Shown: positions 41,395 to 52,819 of the stretch, piece after piece
Numbering within the stretch: the stretch's first letter is position 1
How the letters are laid out: every line of letters starts with the position of its first letter
Assembly: GCA_963576475.1 (NCBI GenBank)
Contig: OY754987.1
Span: forward strand, 12,074,347-12,138,346
DNA from: Molanna angustata
Taxonomy: Eukaryota > Arthropoda > Insecta > Trichoptera > Molannidae
DNA length: 64,000 bases
Direction of reading: 5' to 3'
The notes under the pieces: model-generated
What the model was told of the DNA's origin: nothing
Seen by the model: only the letters and a program-made list of their open reading frames with translations
Databases searched by the model: none
Position numbers and translations under genes: made by a program

Positions 41395-41565
41395 AAATGT
41401 TTCCCATTCTGAAAGAAGTACCACTTTAGGTGAGACGAGACTGGTGTTTTGGAAGACAGGCTCTTGTTGTGCTTCATTTTATGAGATGATGCACACCTGT
41501 CGCTGATTGCCCCAAATTGAGGGACATGCCGTGAGGGTATGAATAAATGAACGAAAAAGTATTTT
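41395..41565 (+). repeat. SINE-D
   Basis: Has TTTAGGTGAGACGAGACTGG at the left, CACACCTGTCGCTGATTGCC in the middle, GAGGGACATGCCGTGAGGGT at the right and an ATGAATAAATGAACGAA tail, the same order as 13505-13700. Confidence 0.6.
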
Positions 41566-41856
41566 TCAACCATAATTCAACGATTCTGTCTGTGATCCAT
41601 ACACCTTAAAACTTTGAAAACTAATTAAAACATCAAATTATTTACCCTGTTTTTCTTTCTTCAAATAACAATGTTTTTTTCAATGTTATTATTTATTAAA
41701 AAAAAACAAAGAAACACCGATAGAATCATTAATACATATAATAAGACTCCTTGTTTTCAATCAATAAATATTATAAAATACTCACAAAACTCCAAATGAT
41801 GTTACCTTTAATTTATCGTGTATTTTTTTTCTCATAATTGTTTTTTTTTGTTTCAG

Positions 41857-42191
41857 ATGAAAAATCGTGCTTCAGTTCGAGTGTTTTACAAATATATTAT
41901 TCAATATAATCAGAGTCGAAACGTACACGTAAACGTACATTTAAGTTGTGTGTCTACATTTCTGGGAAAATTAAAATCTATCAAAAATAAATCTGCAATC
42001 GAATTTCAGCGAAATTAAAAATACTTAATCGAATTTCAGTGAATGTGAATTTGTGCTTTACAATTGAGTTGCACAGTAAATATAGTTTCAAGTAAAAATA
42101 ATTAATGTGAATATTGATTTAGTGAGAAAAAAACGTGTTTTTTGTGTAATAAGAATAAAATGAATAGGTAGTGAACAGTTGAACATTCAAA
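41857..42191 (+). other. Probable 5' UTR of the STK32-like gene
   Basis: Directly upstream of the start codon. A pyrimidine tract followed by TTTGTTTCAG ends at 41856 and could be a splice acceptor, which would make 41857-42243 the second transcribed exon with an upstream leader exon not identified. The alternative is that transcription starts within this stretch. It has stops in the coding frame, consistent with UTR. Confidence 0.45.
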
Positions 42192-42243
42192 ATGGGTGCC
42201 AATCAATCAGGACGTGAAGATTTTCAGTTCAGGAATAAAGATG
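42192..42243 (+). CDS. STK32/YANK-like serine/threonine kinase, first coding exon
   Basis: Encodes MGANQSGREDFQFRNKD plus the first base of the next codon. The start has a strong context (TTCAAAATGGGT), and the N-terminus MGxxxS is a consensus for N-myristoylation, as is known for STK32 (YANK) kinases, whose vertebrate members start very similarly. A canonical donor, G|GTAAGA, follows at 42244. The exon ends in phase 1 and joins precisely to the phase-1 exon at 48709 to give KDVNFDHF, the usual lead-in to the kinase domain of this family. The predicted product is a membrane-tethered AGC-like protein kinase; substrates are poorly known. Homology is recognised by eye, not by search, but the exact exon join makes it strong. 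Confidence 0.88.
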
Positions 42244-42339
42244 GTAAGATTTCTCAATTTTTAAAATGTTTTATCCGTACATGTCATGTTCTCCTCTTTT
42301 ATTCTTTAGGATAAACCGTTTAATAGTTCAAGTTTGAAT

Positions 42340-42762
42340 ATCCTTTGAAACAGGTATGTAGTTGCCCTTGAACTTAAAAGATAAAGTGTTAAACGCCTGT
42401 TTTTTTCCAGTGATGTCATGCAGCCTAAAAACTTCCCCCGGTACATTATCATGCCCAGGTGATTTGTTATTCCTGAGGCACTTGATTAGGTATATGGCGT
42501 ATTTCGTCCATAGTGGGTAGCTGTTGCTCCTCGACGTCTACACCCACATCCACGTCTGTTTTATTGCCTACCATTATTTCGGAATCTCCGTTAAGTAATT
42601 CATCGAAATGTTGCATCCAGCGCCTAAGGATGTCTGCTTTGTCATTAATAATATCGCCCTCATTTGATCTGCATGCGGTAATTCTCGGCTTAAATTCTTT
42701 TCTCTGCTCATTTATACTTCTATAAGATCTTTTGGTTTCAGCGTGTGATCTCTTGTGCTTGT
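42340..42762 (-). pseudogene. RTE LINE linker/RT start, minus strand, in intron 1
   Basis: The minus strand reads GDIINDKADILRRWMQHFDE, LLNGDSEIMVGNKTDVDVGV, EEQQLPTMDEIRH and, after a frameshift, CLRNNKSPGHDNVPGEVF. This is the known RTE layout between endonuclease and RT (xLRRWxxHFxELLN... LKNNKAPGxDxIPxE). It is opposite to the gene and disrupted. Confidence 0.8.
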
Positions 42763-42763
42763 A

Positions 42764-43692
<929 letters not shown>

Positions 43693-44673
43693 AACTAGTT
43701 GCATGTAATACATGAGATCCAAGTGTCGATAGCGATAGCATGTATAGTTGAAGAATAAGTACCAAACCATAAACTCATTAATCCAAATTATAGAATATTT
43801 CAGGATATTTTGTTTTCTATACAACACATGTAGGTATGTTTGTATGTAAAGATAGGACAGCATGGAGGTCAGTCTCTTTTTCTTCCCAGAATATGAAAAC
43901 AGCATGATGGTTTGTATGTATGTTTAGAGATTTAAGTATCAAACTATCAAGTTTTCTTACATATTGTGTACAGGCGACTGCCATACAAATTGTATGAAGT
44001 GATGTCGTCACTAAATTCAATTTTTATAAAAATTGTTAAAAAAAAATTGAGATGTTGAGATGTAATTAAATTATCTAGTTGGGGTGTTTCGATTTTTTCA
44101 ATATTTTTAAAATATTTGGAAATATAGGCAGTTGAACTCATAAATTTATAATAAAAAAATATTTTTCTTAATAAAAAATGTTTGAGAAACCCTGGAATTT
44201 TTTTGAAAAAATTAATTAGAGATTTTGTATTTGTCTATATTCATACGAATTTTCAGCGTTCTAGCTTTTATGGTTTCTGAGATATATGGAAAAATAAACC
44301 GAAAACCGAAAAAAAAATTCAAAAGTTGACAACCCCTTGTCTAAAACAAAAATTCAAAATTCTGAGTATAAAAGTTTTGTAGGCCTATAACTTTTTATAT
44401 ATTCTGAAATTTTGGGCTCTGTAAATTGAGCGGATCAAAAGTTATAAGGGGGGGGACACACAGACATACGAAATGCTCTACTCCAAATTCTGAGTAAATC
44501 CGTATATGGAACGTATATGCTGCGAAGCCTCTAAATTGGTGTTTTTTGACTTCAAAGTTGGAAAAGCCATGAAAAAAGTAGACCCTGCATACAATTCATA
44601 CACGCGTTTTGGATTTAAACTGTCTCTTCCTTCAAAAGAATTTCATTCTCTTAAACGAATAGACAGTTGGATA
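43693..44673 (+). mobile_element. Family H copy, near complete
   Basis: Starts AACTAGTTGCATGTAATACA, ends with the hairpin region AAGAATTTCATTCTCTTAAA and AGACAGTTGGATA. The internal CA tract is almost absent (44455-44466), so the microsatellite in copies A to C arose by expansion of a short CACACAGACA seed. Confidence 0.8.
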
Positions 44674-45904
44674 AGTCCCTTTTTTCCTATAAAAATCCTT
44701 GTAGGATGTAAGGAAGATAAAATTTGTTGTTGTTTATATATTTGGACGAGAAATTGATCAAAATAAAATAACAAATAATCTTCGTTGACAAAATTAATTT
44801 TTTTTTTCATATTTCTATAGCACGGCCACCTATCGGGTCCGAAACTATCATTTCTTTTAATCCGTAACCAACCATATACATTTAGAAAATTTCATTAAAA
44901 TCGGTTGGTTAGTATCGGAGATTAGCGTGTACGTACATTGTGACACGAGATTTATTTTTTATTTTTTTTTTATTTATTTATTACAAAAAGACATATTTTA
45001 CATAAAAAAAAATTCATAGTAAAAAGAAATTAAAACACTTTATAATATGACTTCCTTCAAAAAGAGATATACTCGTGTTTTGAAGGGAGTTGCAACTATT
45101 TACATAATATAGAACAAAAACAAAGTAACAAAATAATCATAGGTAACAAAATTAAAAAAAAAACAACATTTTAATATCAATTACGATTAATAAAATAAGT
45201 GCATAATATCTACATATATAACAACAATGAATAAATAAAACCAGTTTTTATACACAAACCCTCTTTATATTTTTATATATTACGATAACCACCTCCTGCT
45301 TTTACAGAATTTCATAAAAGGGTTGTTTGAATTTTCATCAACTGGTTTATATGCGATGAAAATATATACCCTAAATGATATTAATTCAAAACTTATTATG
45401 TTAATAAAACTTTAGTAGGCGTAAGGGTATTTAAGTTATTCGTCCTACATCGAATATTTTCCAAAAAAGGACATGAAATTTGATGGCTGACTTAACTCAA
45501 AACATGCCTTGAAATACATAACCCGAGAGACATCGACACATGTATAGTTTGAGTTTCAAATGTCAAAATATAATGGAAATGTAATAAAAGCAATATCATA
45601 TTGCGCGGATTGATCGTAACCATTTATTATTCAAACGTATCGGGTGTATTTGCCTGGAAATAAAAACACAATTTGCTTAGAAATACATCATTCATTTCGT
45701 GTAAGTATTTTTTTATTACATGGATTGTTTTTTATACCCCATTGTTTAACTACACTTGTCCGTCCGTAATGGAATTTCACAATCGATTTTTTATTAATAT
45801 CGTGACCAGTTTAAGGTCTGAAACTTCAAAGAATTTGTGTATTTCCGAAAACAATGCATGTTTAAACTATTTCCAACGTAATTCATTTGATATTTTGATG
45901 AAAA
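44674..45904. other. AT-rich intronic sequence
   Basis: 44955-45240 looks like a LINE 3' tail in reverse (TTTTTTTATTTATTTATTAC followed by A-rich sequence). The rest has no recognisable content. The frame 45673-45912 is unsupported. Confidence 0.4.
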
Positions 45905-46015
45905 TATCGTAATCGATATCGTTAGTCTCCAGAATGTGGCAACTTGTTATTGGGTGCGTTATAAATAAATATTTGACATAGTACCTGTTCTGTTAGTTGC
46001 ACGAAAAGCAATATT
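45905..46015 (+). mobile_element. SINE-A body fragment
   Basis: GTTAGTCTCCAGAATGTGGC, AACTTGTTATTGGGTGCGTT and TTTGACATAGTACCTGTTCT match the 3' body of SINE-A. The tRNA head is missing. Confidence 0.65.
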
Positions 46016-47363
46016 TCAAGTGTCAATTTGTTCAGGAGAACTTTGTTCTCTTAACATATCGACAAAGTTTCAAGCCAGGATACGCGAGAATTGTATGCAC
46101 GGTCTACATTATTCACGGTTTTTCCAACTTTGAAGTAAAAAACAACAACTTAGAGGCTTCGCAGCATATATGTTTTTGACTTTCACTGCCTTTATTTCCA
46201 TTTCTTTTAAAAATATCGAAAAATGCCGAAACATGTAAACTAAAGAATTTATTTTCTATAAAAAATGTGTTCATTATAGTTATATATCTCAAACTTTTTT
46301 TAACAATTTTTATAAAAAATTGAATTTATTGACGACATTGCTTCATACAATTTGTATGGCAGTCGCCTATACATAATCATATATGTAAGAAGACTTAATA
46401 GCTTTATACTTAAATCTCCAAACATACATACCTACCATCATGATGTTTTCATATTCTGGGTAGGAAAAAGGACTGACCTCCATACTATCCTATCTTTACG
46501 TTCATACCAACATGTGTTGTATAGAAAACAAAATACAGTGGTACCTCGACATACGAGTTTAATTCGTTCCGCAACCTTGCTCGTATCTTGAATTATTCGT
46601 ATCTCGAAGCAAATTTCCCCATACAAAACAATTGAACTACCATTAATCCGTTCCAACCCCCAAAATGTCACCCCAGTTATTTTTGTTACGTGGTTTTGAA
46701 TGGTTAAAACGTATTTATAAATGACAAAAATATTTATTGTACAAAAACAAAAAAGAGAATGTAAAGAAATCAATTAGATATCCTCACTGGTCTTTGCCTT
46801 TTTCGCTACATTTTTCTCGCTTTCACCTGTAGGCTGTTTAGATAAAAACATGTCCAAGGAGGTTTGTTTCTTCCTCCCTCTCAGAATGTTCCGGAAATGA
46901 GTTAGGCAAGTGTCATTAAAAAGATCAGATGCACGACCTGTTGCAACTTTTTCTGGATGTTTCTTTTCCACGAATTGTGAAACTCTCTCCCACATTCCTA
47001 AGATCTCCTTAATCTCACTTGTAGAAATAACCTCCTCCTCCTCTGACTCCTCGAAACCAATTTCTGTATAACCTCTGTATGCTGCTGTGACTGTAACTCT
47101 TGTATCTCCTCAGTCATCAGTTCCTCCTCTGCTAAACCGAACTCGTATCTCGAATTTCGCTCGTAACTCAAAGTAAAAAATCACTCGTTCGCCGGCTCGT
47201 ATCTCGAAAAACTCGTATGTTGGGGCACTCGTATGTCAAGGTACCACTGTATCTAAAAATATTCAATAATTGGGATTTGTAGGTTTATATTTTGGTACTT
47301 ATTCTTCAACTATACATATTATCGCTATCGACAGTTGGATCTCATGTGTGACATGCAACTAGT
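46016..47363 (-). mobile_element. Family H copy, minus strand, carrying a Tigger insertion
   Basis: The minus-strand 5' end is at 47363 (reversed ACTAGTTGCATGTCACACAT) with GATCCAACTGTCGATAGCG. The 3' end at about 46016-46036 has the subterminal repeat in mutated form (CAAGTGTCAATTTGTTC) and the GAGAAC/GTTCTC hairpin. A Tigger element at 46536-47249 splits the block GTATAGAAAACAAAATATCT. The inner third is deleted compared with 43693-44673. Confidence 0.8.
46534..47251 (-). mobile_element. Tigger/pogo DNA transposon, internally deleted
   Basis: The element is 46536-47249 (714 bp) with TA duplications at 46534-46535 and 47250-47251. Its ends are CAGTGGTACCTCGACATACG and CGTATGTCAAGGTACCACTG. 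The subterminal regions repeat a TCGTATCTCGAA theme. On the minus strand 46995-46774 encodes the last 73 codons of a pogo-type transposase: MWERVSQFVEKKHPEKVATG, RASDLFNDTCLTHFRNILRG and RKKQTSLDMFLSKQP. This closely resembles the C-terminus of TIGD1-like Tigger transposases. The DDE catalytic domain is deleted, so it is non-autonomous. Upstream (46996-47130) is a further degraded glutamate-rich piece. Confidence 0.9.
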
Positions 47364-48004
47364 AAATAAATAAATTTACCATTTTGTATATATCAATATC
47401 ACACATAGAAAACACAGGTGCTGTACCTGTTGCATAAATCCAGGAGTATTTTCAGGATTTTTTTACAATAACATTTCAACGTGAAGAAAACTTAGAAAAG
47501 GGAGTCCTATTTTTTATTAACTTGTGGTTATCTTTATTTATAAATATCATCTAATAATGTATAGATGTTAATAGATAGGGGTGACAATGCAGATGGTGTT
47601 GGATAGACTATGTACAGAATGGACTCTTAACTACCACACCTTTCCCTGCATGAAAAACTAGAGGGAAGAAGAATGACAAGAAGACCCCCAAAAGTTGGAA
47701 AGACAACTGAAAGTCCATCACCTCAAGAAGCAGTAAACACTGGGCAAACAGGATCTAGATCTCTTCAACCAGACCTACGTAGAATAAGAACAACGAACTT
47801 TATTTAGTATTACTGAAACTAGTAATCATCTTCAGAAAAAGAATAATGGATACATAATGTATGGAACCTGGTACCGACAGCAATCGAATTAAGTGACACA
47901 TCATTGGAACGGTCTTTTTGAGCAGAATCATTTCCATTCCGAACCATTCGGGAAATACTCAAATACCTACGTTGTACTGTTTGCCACCAAATTTTCAGAC
48001 GCAC
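47364..48004. other. Intronic sequence with a LINE-like scrap
   Basis: 47640-47790 gives GRRMTRRPPKSWKDN and SKHWANR in one frame, resembling the RGRPxKxWxDN end of an RTE-type protein with stops. The rest is not recognised. Confidence 0.4.
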
Positions 48005-48216
48005 ACACATACACACGAAATGCTCTACTCCGAATTCTGAGTAAATCCGTATATGGAACATATATGCTGCGAAGCCTCTAAGTTGGTGTTTTTTTACTTC
48101 AAAATTTGGAAAATCCGTGAAAAAAGTAGACCCCTTCATACGATTCTCGCGTATCTAGGATTTAAACTGCCTCTTCCTTCAAGAGAATTTCATTCTCTTG
48201 AACGAATCGACAGTTG
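48005..48216 (+). mobile_element. Family H 3' fragment
   Basis: Contains ATTCTGAGTAAATCCGTATA, TGGAACATATATGCTGCGAA and GCCTCTAAGTTGGTG, then the clean terminal hairpin AAGAGAATTTCATTCTCTT and AACGAATCGACAGTTGGAT. This is the best preserved right end of the family. Confidence 0.8.
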
Positions 48217-48708
48217 GATTAACTTGGGTAGATACTAAAATAGATGGGTGCCTTGCATTTGTGCGGTGGCATTATTATTGTTGCTGAATAGGTGTGAGGT
48301 ACCCGACTGTGTTTACTTGCAACTTGTAATATGAATACATATTTGTGAATTATGTCACACCAATTGTGTGAAATCGCCAACCTCGAAACAGGCATAGTCC
48401 TGGTGAGATTGTAGAATATGTGATTATTGTAATAAAATATTAGTTGTCAAGCATAGAATTATTTTTGATCTTAGATGTCAAGATTAAAAATTAAATAAAT
48501 AAAAAATATGAAAGGCAATGACAAAAAAAATAACTTTAAATTCAATGGGTTTTATTTTCTGTAATTCGTTTGATGGTGTCAAGTTGCCATTGGAAACCAG
48601 AATATATTAAGAGTGGTCTTCAAGATGAAAAAGTTTCTGCCTTATCCGAGAGGGAAACTTCTCCGACGAACTGTTTAATAAAGTTTTTTTTTCGTTTTTT
48701 TTTTTCAG

Positions 48709-48764
48709 TAAACTTCGATCACTTTCACATCCTGCGGGCGATTGGGAAGGGCAGTTTTGGAAAG
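48709..48764 (+). CDS. STK32/YANK-like kinase, second coding exon (glycine-rich loop)
   Basis: A 56-bp exon between a strong acceptor (T-rich tract and CAG at 48706-48708) and donor AAG|GTAAGG. With the phase-1 base from 42243 it encodes VNFDHFHILRAIGKGSFGK. IGKGSFGK is the nucleotide-binding glycine loop (GxGxxG) of a protein kinase, and VNFDHFxILRAIGKGSFGK is nearly invariant in STK32 proteins. The exon ends in phase 0, so the next exon should begin with the loop valine and carry the VAIK-type lysine; none was recognised in 48765-64000. The rest of the gene is presumably to the right of the window. Confidence 0.92.
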
Positions 48765-49119
48765 GTAAGGATTTCTGACTTTATTTTTGCCCCACCGCTA
48801 GCCATTGTATCAATATGTTTCTTCATGTATCACGTTACCATTCCTAACTATTCAGTCAATTCGGCTAAATATGGCGTATTATTTATTTTGTTTCGTAGTT
48901 TTTTTCTAATGCATTTACTTTTTCCTTATTTTTACCTTATTTTATTTTTATTTATTTATTTCAGAAAACAAACACGATAAAACCATAAAAGAATATACAA
49001 CAGTTATAAAAAATATGGATGATACATTGCATCTCAATTAAATGTTTTCACATATTGTAATGTATATTTAATCATATTTTTACAGAAAAAAATAGTATAG
49101 ATTTTAACATTTTTAGAAC
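48765..49119. other. Start of intron 2
   Basis: T-rich intronic sequence with no other features. The 136-codon frame 48570-48980 merely reads through exon 2 into both introns. Confidence 0.6.
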
Positions 49120-49420
49120 GCATTTTTACTCTCCACACAATGGAATAGTGGAGAGTCATGATTTTACAATTTTTAAGCGTATTTTTTGTACATCAATTTC
49201 TCAACGGGTATCATGTAGAGAGTGCACACTATGACTTTCGTCGTGATGTGCTTGTATGTATGGCGTACGCCGTACGGATTATCATTTTTGTATCCTCTCT
49301 ACAGCCCAAACTATAAGTCCGATCGACTTCATATTTACATAATGTGTAAAGAGCATAGACCTAGAACTGATTAGTTTTCCATAGACAACTTTTAATTTCT
49401 TCTCTATGATTTCATTTTTT
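49120..49420 (+). mobile_element. Family T left part
   Basis: Starts TTTTTACTCTCCACACAATG with the matching GTGGAGAGT, then AAGCGTATTTTTTGTAC, ATCAATTTCTCAACGGGTAT and GTATCCTCTCTACAGCCCAA. The reverse-complement of this series is at 58795-59230. Confidence 0.7.
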
Positions 49421-49859
49421 ACGTTGTTTTTTTTTTTATCCTCTCTGCAGCCCAAACAATAAGTCCGATTGACTTCATATTATAATATGTTAGTCCATAA
49501 ACTATAGATTTGCGTTATATACCCTCTTAAGCTTGTATATATCATGTACAAAACCAAATATGGATTTAGGGAACTTTAGCGAACATCATTGCAGCTCCCT
49601 CGGTGAGTTTTAACCTAATTTATTTATTTATTTATTGTACTAATGTGGGTTTCCATGTGTGAGTTTTCCTCTCCATTTTTTTCAAATTACTGCGTGTTGA
49701 AACTCTTTTTTGCTACTTTATATTATTTTATCAAAACTATCGAGTTCTTCTTCTTCTTGTTCTTTTATGTAACCTTTAAGCCTGTTTTTAAGGGGTCTGT
49801 TCCTCTGCGAAGTGGACCCCCAGCTATTCCTCCATCTTTTATGTGTTCTACCATCGAGT
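49421..49859. other. No recognised gene
   Basis: Continues a diverged second copy of the CTCTCTGCAGCCCAAACAAT block of family T at 49440, then a TTTATTTATTTATTTATT tract at 49619-49636 and unassigned T-rich sequence. Confidence 0.4.
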
Positions 49860-50080
49860 TTATTATTTAAAACGAGTAGATTGTGGCCAACGCTATACCC
49901 TTCACTTACAAGTATTCAAATTTTGTATGGAAAATATTCAGGATTTACAAGAAATGAGTTGGTCAATTTATTTTTGATTTAAACATTTTATTATGAAAAA
50001 TTGAAGTTTCTTCAACACAATTTTATGTAAACTTGAAATATTTGATTTTTGAAAAAATTGAGAAGCACTACATAGATATT
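49860..50080 (-). mobile_element. Family T right part, minus strand
   Basis: Contains GTGGCCAACGCTATACCCTT (49883), CATTTTATTATGAAAA and GAGAAGCACTACATAGATAT, the reverse of 14845-15125. A CA/CGCA tract follows at 50092-50136. Confidence 0.65.
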
Positions 50081-50224
50081 CTTCAAAATCGCACGCACGC
50101 ATACACGCACACACATACACACACGCACGCACACAAAGATACAATGTGATAATCTCAGCATGTTGATAATCTACAAGAAAATAATATCTCATAACTACCC
50201 CAATATATTGGGGTAGGTACTGAG

Positions 50225-50432
50225 AAAAAATGACAAGGCTGTGTTTCTGGAACAAAGATTAAAGTGAAAGTATAGTTAAAATGCTTTGATTTCATAAAAT
50301 TGTGCAATACTGTTGATTGCTTCATTGAAATCTAATACCGTCAAACGTCACAATTTTGAATAATTTGATGGAATCACAGTATCTTAACTATACTTTTACT
50401 GATACTTTTGTTGAAGCAACCCAGCCCTAGAA
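50225..50432. mobile_element. PIF/Harbinger-type MITE, second copy
   Basis: GGCTGTGTTTCTGGAACAAA near 50241 and the inverted TTTTGTTGAAGCAACCCAGCC at the right. The inner arms AGTATAGTTAAAATGCTTTG and GTATCTTAACTATACTTTTA also pair. Homologous to 38562-38767. Confidence 0.7.
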
Positions 50433-50889
50433 ATAATTGTGTAATCGTGACTTAGTAGTGGAAAGTAAAAATATTTCTTTTCAACATAATAAAACACATT
50501 GCACCAGAGAATATATACTAAGAATATATTCATTGCAAATGTAGTTGAAAAAATCCATTCAACATTGAAATCCAAAATAGTTGCATTTGTGACGGTTGTC
50601 AATCTTTTATATATTTTTTGTAAAAATATTTGTATTCAACATTAAATAGACATGACTCGATAATATTGACGTTACATAAATAACTGGTAAAACCATAAAA
50701 TTTTACGGATGACTAAATTTTAAATAACTATTCATTTGTCTAAATTTTAATTCATTATTCCTCTGTCTAAATCACTATGTCTATATTTTTATTCATTATG
50801 CATGATTTTATTACCTTATCCTACGTTCTTGCTATTCAATACATTACTTTTAAATAACATATTTTGATAATTATCCCTATATTTACTAA
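50433..50889. other. No recognised feature
   Basis: AT-rich with a small local repeat of the theme CTAAATTTTAATTCATTAT (50744-50800). Confidence 0.4.
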
Positions 50890-51551
50890 GGGGGCGACTG
50901 CTGCAAACGTACCTATTTTTAAATAAGCATCATTACTGCAAAACGAATCATTTTGAAAAAAATACATAGTTAGTTTGGATATAATAAAGAAAAATAAACC
51001 ATAACTTTTTAATTATGTTCTGCATATATACTTATAGAAAAATAATAAGCATACCCCGATTTTTGACATTTATTTTATAGTTAATTCGAAAAAACTATAA
51101 TGTATAGAGCAATATATATTTTTTTTTTAATTAAAGAAGAACAAAATACCTGGAAAAATATGTTGTGACGTTACATTAATGCATCAAGTTAAGTAAATAA
51201 ACCAAAAAAACTTTTGTTTCGCAATGGCGCTGAATGGAAAATAGATGTTTTTTAGGTTTATTTTCTAATCCTAAAACATGATTTTTCCAGTTATATTTGC
51301 CTTCATTGATTTAAAAAAATATATGTATTGCTCTACGCTCTATAGTTTATTAAAAATATACGATAAGCGTTGAAAATCGGGGTATGCCATTATTTTTCTA
51401 CAAGAATACATACATAATATAATCAAAAAGTTACGATATTTTTTTCTTTATTTATATCCAAACTGTCTAAATTATTATTTTCAAAACGATCTGATTAGAA
51501 ATAATGATAGTATATCACATTGAAAAATAGGTACGTTGGCAGCAGTCTCCC
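50890..51551. mobile_element. FB foldback element, full length
   Basis: 662 bp. Left end GGGGGCGACTGCTGCAAACG and right end ACGTTGGCAGCAGTCTCCC are inverted. Inverted similarity extends for most of the element length: AAAACGAATCATTTTGAAAA against TTTTCAAAACGATCTGATT, and AGCATACCCCGATTTTTGAC against GAAAATCGGGGTATGCC. The centre holds TTCGCAATGGCGCTGAATGG. There is no protein. Copies are at 1-171 and 62559-63224. Confidence 0.85.
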
Positions 51552-52296
51552 ATTAAATTCTTCTGCATTGTAAATAAATTACATAGGTACATATAATATC
51601 CGTCAAAATTAAATATGTTATAACAAATTCTTACTAATCGTTTCTTAAAAGTAGGTATAATCTTTGAAAACAGTAACAATTCATTTCATCGTTTCTTAAA
51701 ATTCTTCGATCAAAGAGATTCCTATTTTCTTTCTTATGACATTACTTACTGAGGAGGCTCGGGATGGGTTCTATGTGGCAATGAAAATGCCTTGAATTTC
51801 GTACGTAAAAGTTAATTTTGTTCATTTCTAGACATTTGATGAATTATTTTCTCGGAAAGTCTTCGATTATATTTACTGCTCCAATAAAACTGATGACACG
51901 ATTTCCTTTTGTTTAACAGTCAAAGTAATCAAAATCGGTCTTTATTGATGTACATTAAAGACTCTCAGACCTGCCCTAATAGATTTCATTAAGCGGTGTC
52001 TTTGGACCCAAGTGTTATCTTTAAGACACTTGGATTGAATTATCTTGATGCTATCATTTAAGTGGGAACTTTTATTAGATTTGAGTACCTTCTATTGTAA
52101 TATCTCATTTTGTTTTACTAAGTATTTTATCAGACTATTTAGTTTTACGATAGACACTTCAAGTTTTATTTTTTTGCTACTGATCTCCACTCGCTGATGG
52201 TACCATAACTAAGTCAGTTTATAAAGAGTTTATCAATTAATGACCGACTACTGGCTACAGATTTGATTATGATGTTGAAATCAACTTACGTACTAT
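51552..52296. other. No recognised feature
   Basis: Unique intron 2 sequence of mixed composition and no supported frame. Confidence 0.4.
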
Positions 52297-52600
52297 TACT
52301 AGTTGGATGTAACACATGAGATCCAACTGTCGATGGCGATAGTATTTTTAGGATCAAAACAAAACTATAAACTCTTATGGGTGTCCAAATTATTCAATAT
52401 TTTAAGATATTTCATTTTCAATACAAAACATGGATGTCAAGATAGCATAAAGTGGAGGTCATTTAACTTTTCATTTCCTGAATATGTAAACAGCTTAATG
52501 GTGTGTATGGAGATTAAATATCAAGCTATTGAGAGTCCCCGTAGATATTATGTATAGGTACTGCCATACAAATTTTATGAAGTAGTATAAAAAGTCATTG
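52297..52600 (+). mobile_element. Family H 5' fragment
   Basis: Starts ACTAGTTGGATGTAACACAT with GAGATCCAACTGTCGATGGC, continues to TACTGCCATACAAATTTTAT and then loses similarity. The 3' part is absent. Confidence 0.7.
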
Positions 52601-52780
52601 CACGTAATTATATTCCTGAATATCTGACCATTGGGTCCCTTACATTGATCAGCCCTGCAGTAGAGCGTCAGAAAATTTCCGAAAATAAGTAGCAAATTGG
52701 CTTAATGAATTTAATTATCACACGACAAGAAATATTATGTTCTTAATACATATTAAAGTTAAGTTATTACTAACGTTGCT

Positions 52781-52819
52781 TTGTTTTGTTGGAAGAAATT
52801 GCTTTGTGGCAATAAACCC
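52781..52819 (+). mobile_element. Older LINE 3' end, left half
   Basis: TTGGAAGAAATTGCTTTGTG followed by GCAATAAACCC is the conserved 3' block of the jockey/CR1-like LINE (compare 34241-34278). It is interrupted here and resumes as CCCGCCATTGTACACA at 54961 after the insertion of a younger LINE. Confidence 0.75.

Noticed and set aside
48570..48980. 136-codon frame around the kinase glycine loop taken as a complete exon
   Set aside because: The real exon is bounded by CAG at 48708 and GTAAGG at 48765. The rest reads intron sequence, and the correct phase is set by the upstream exon.
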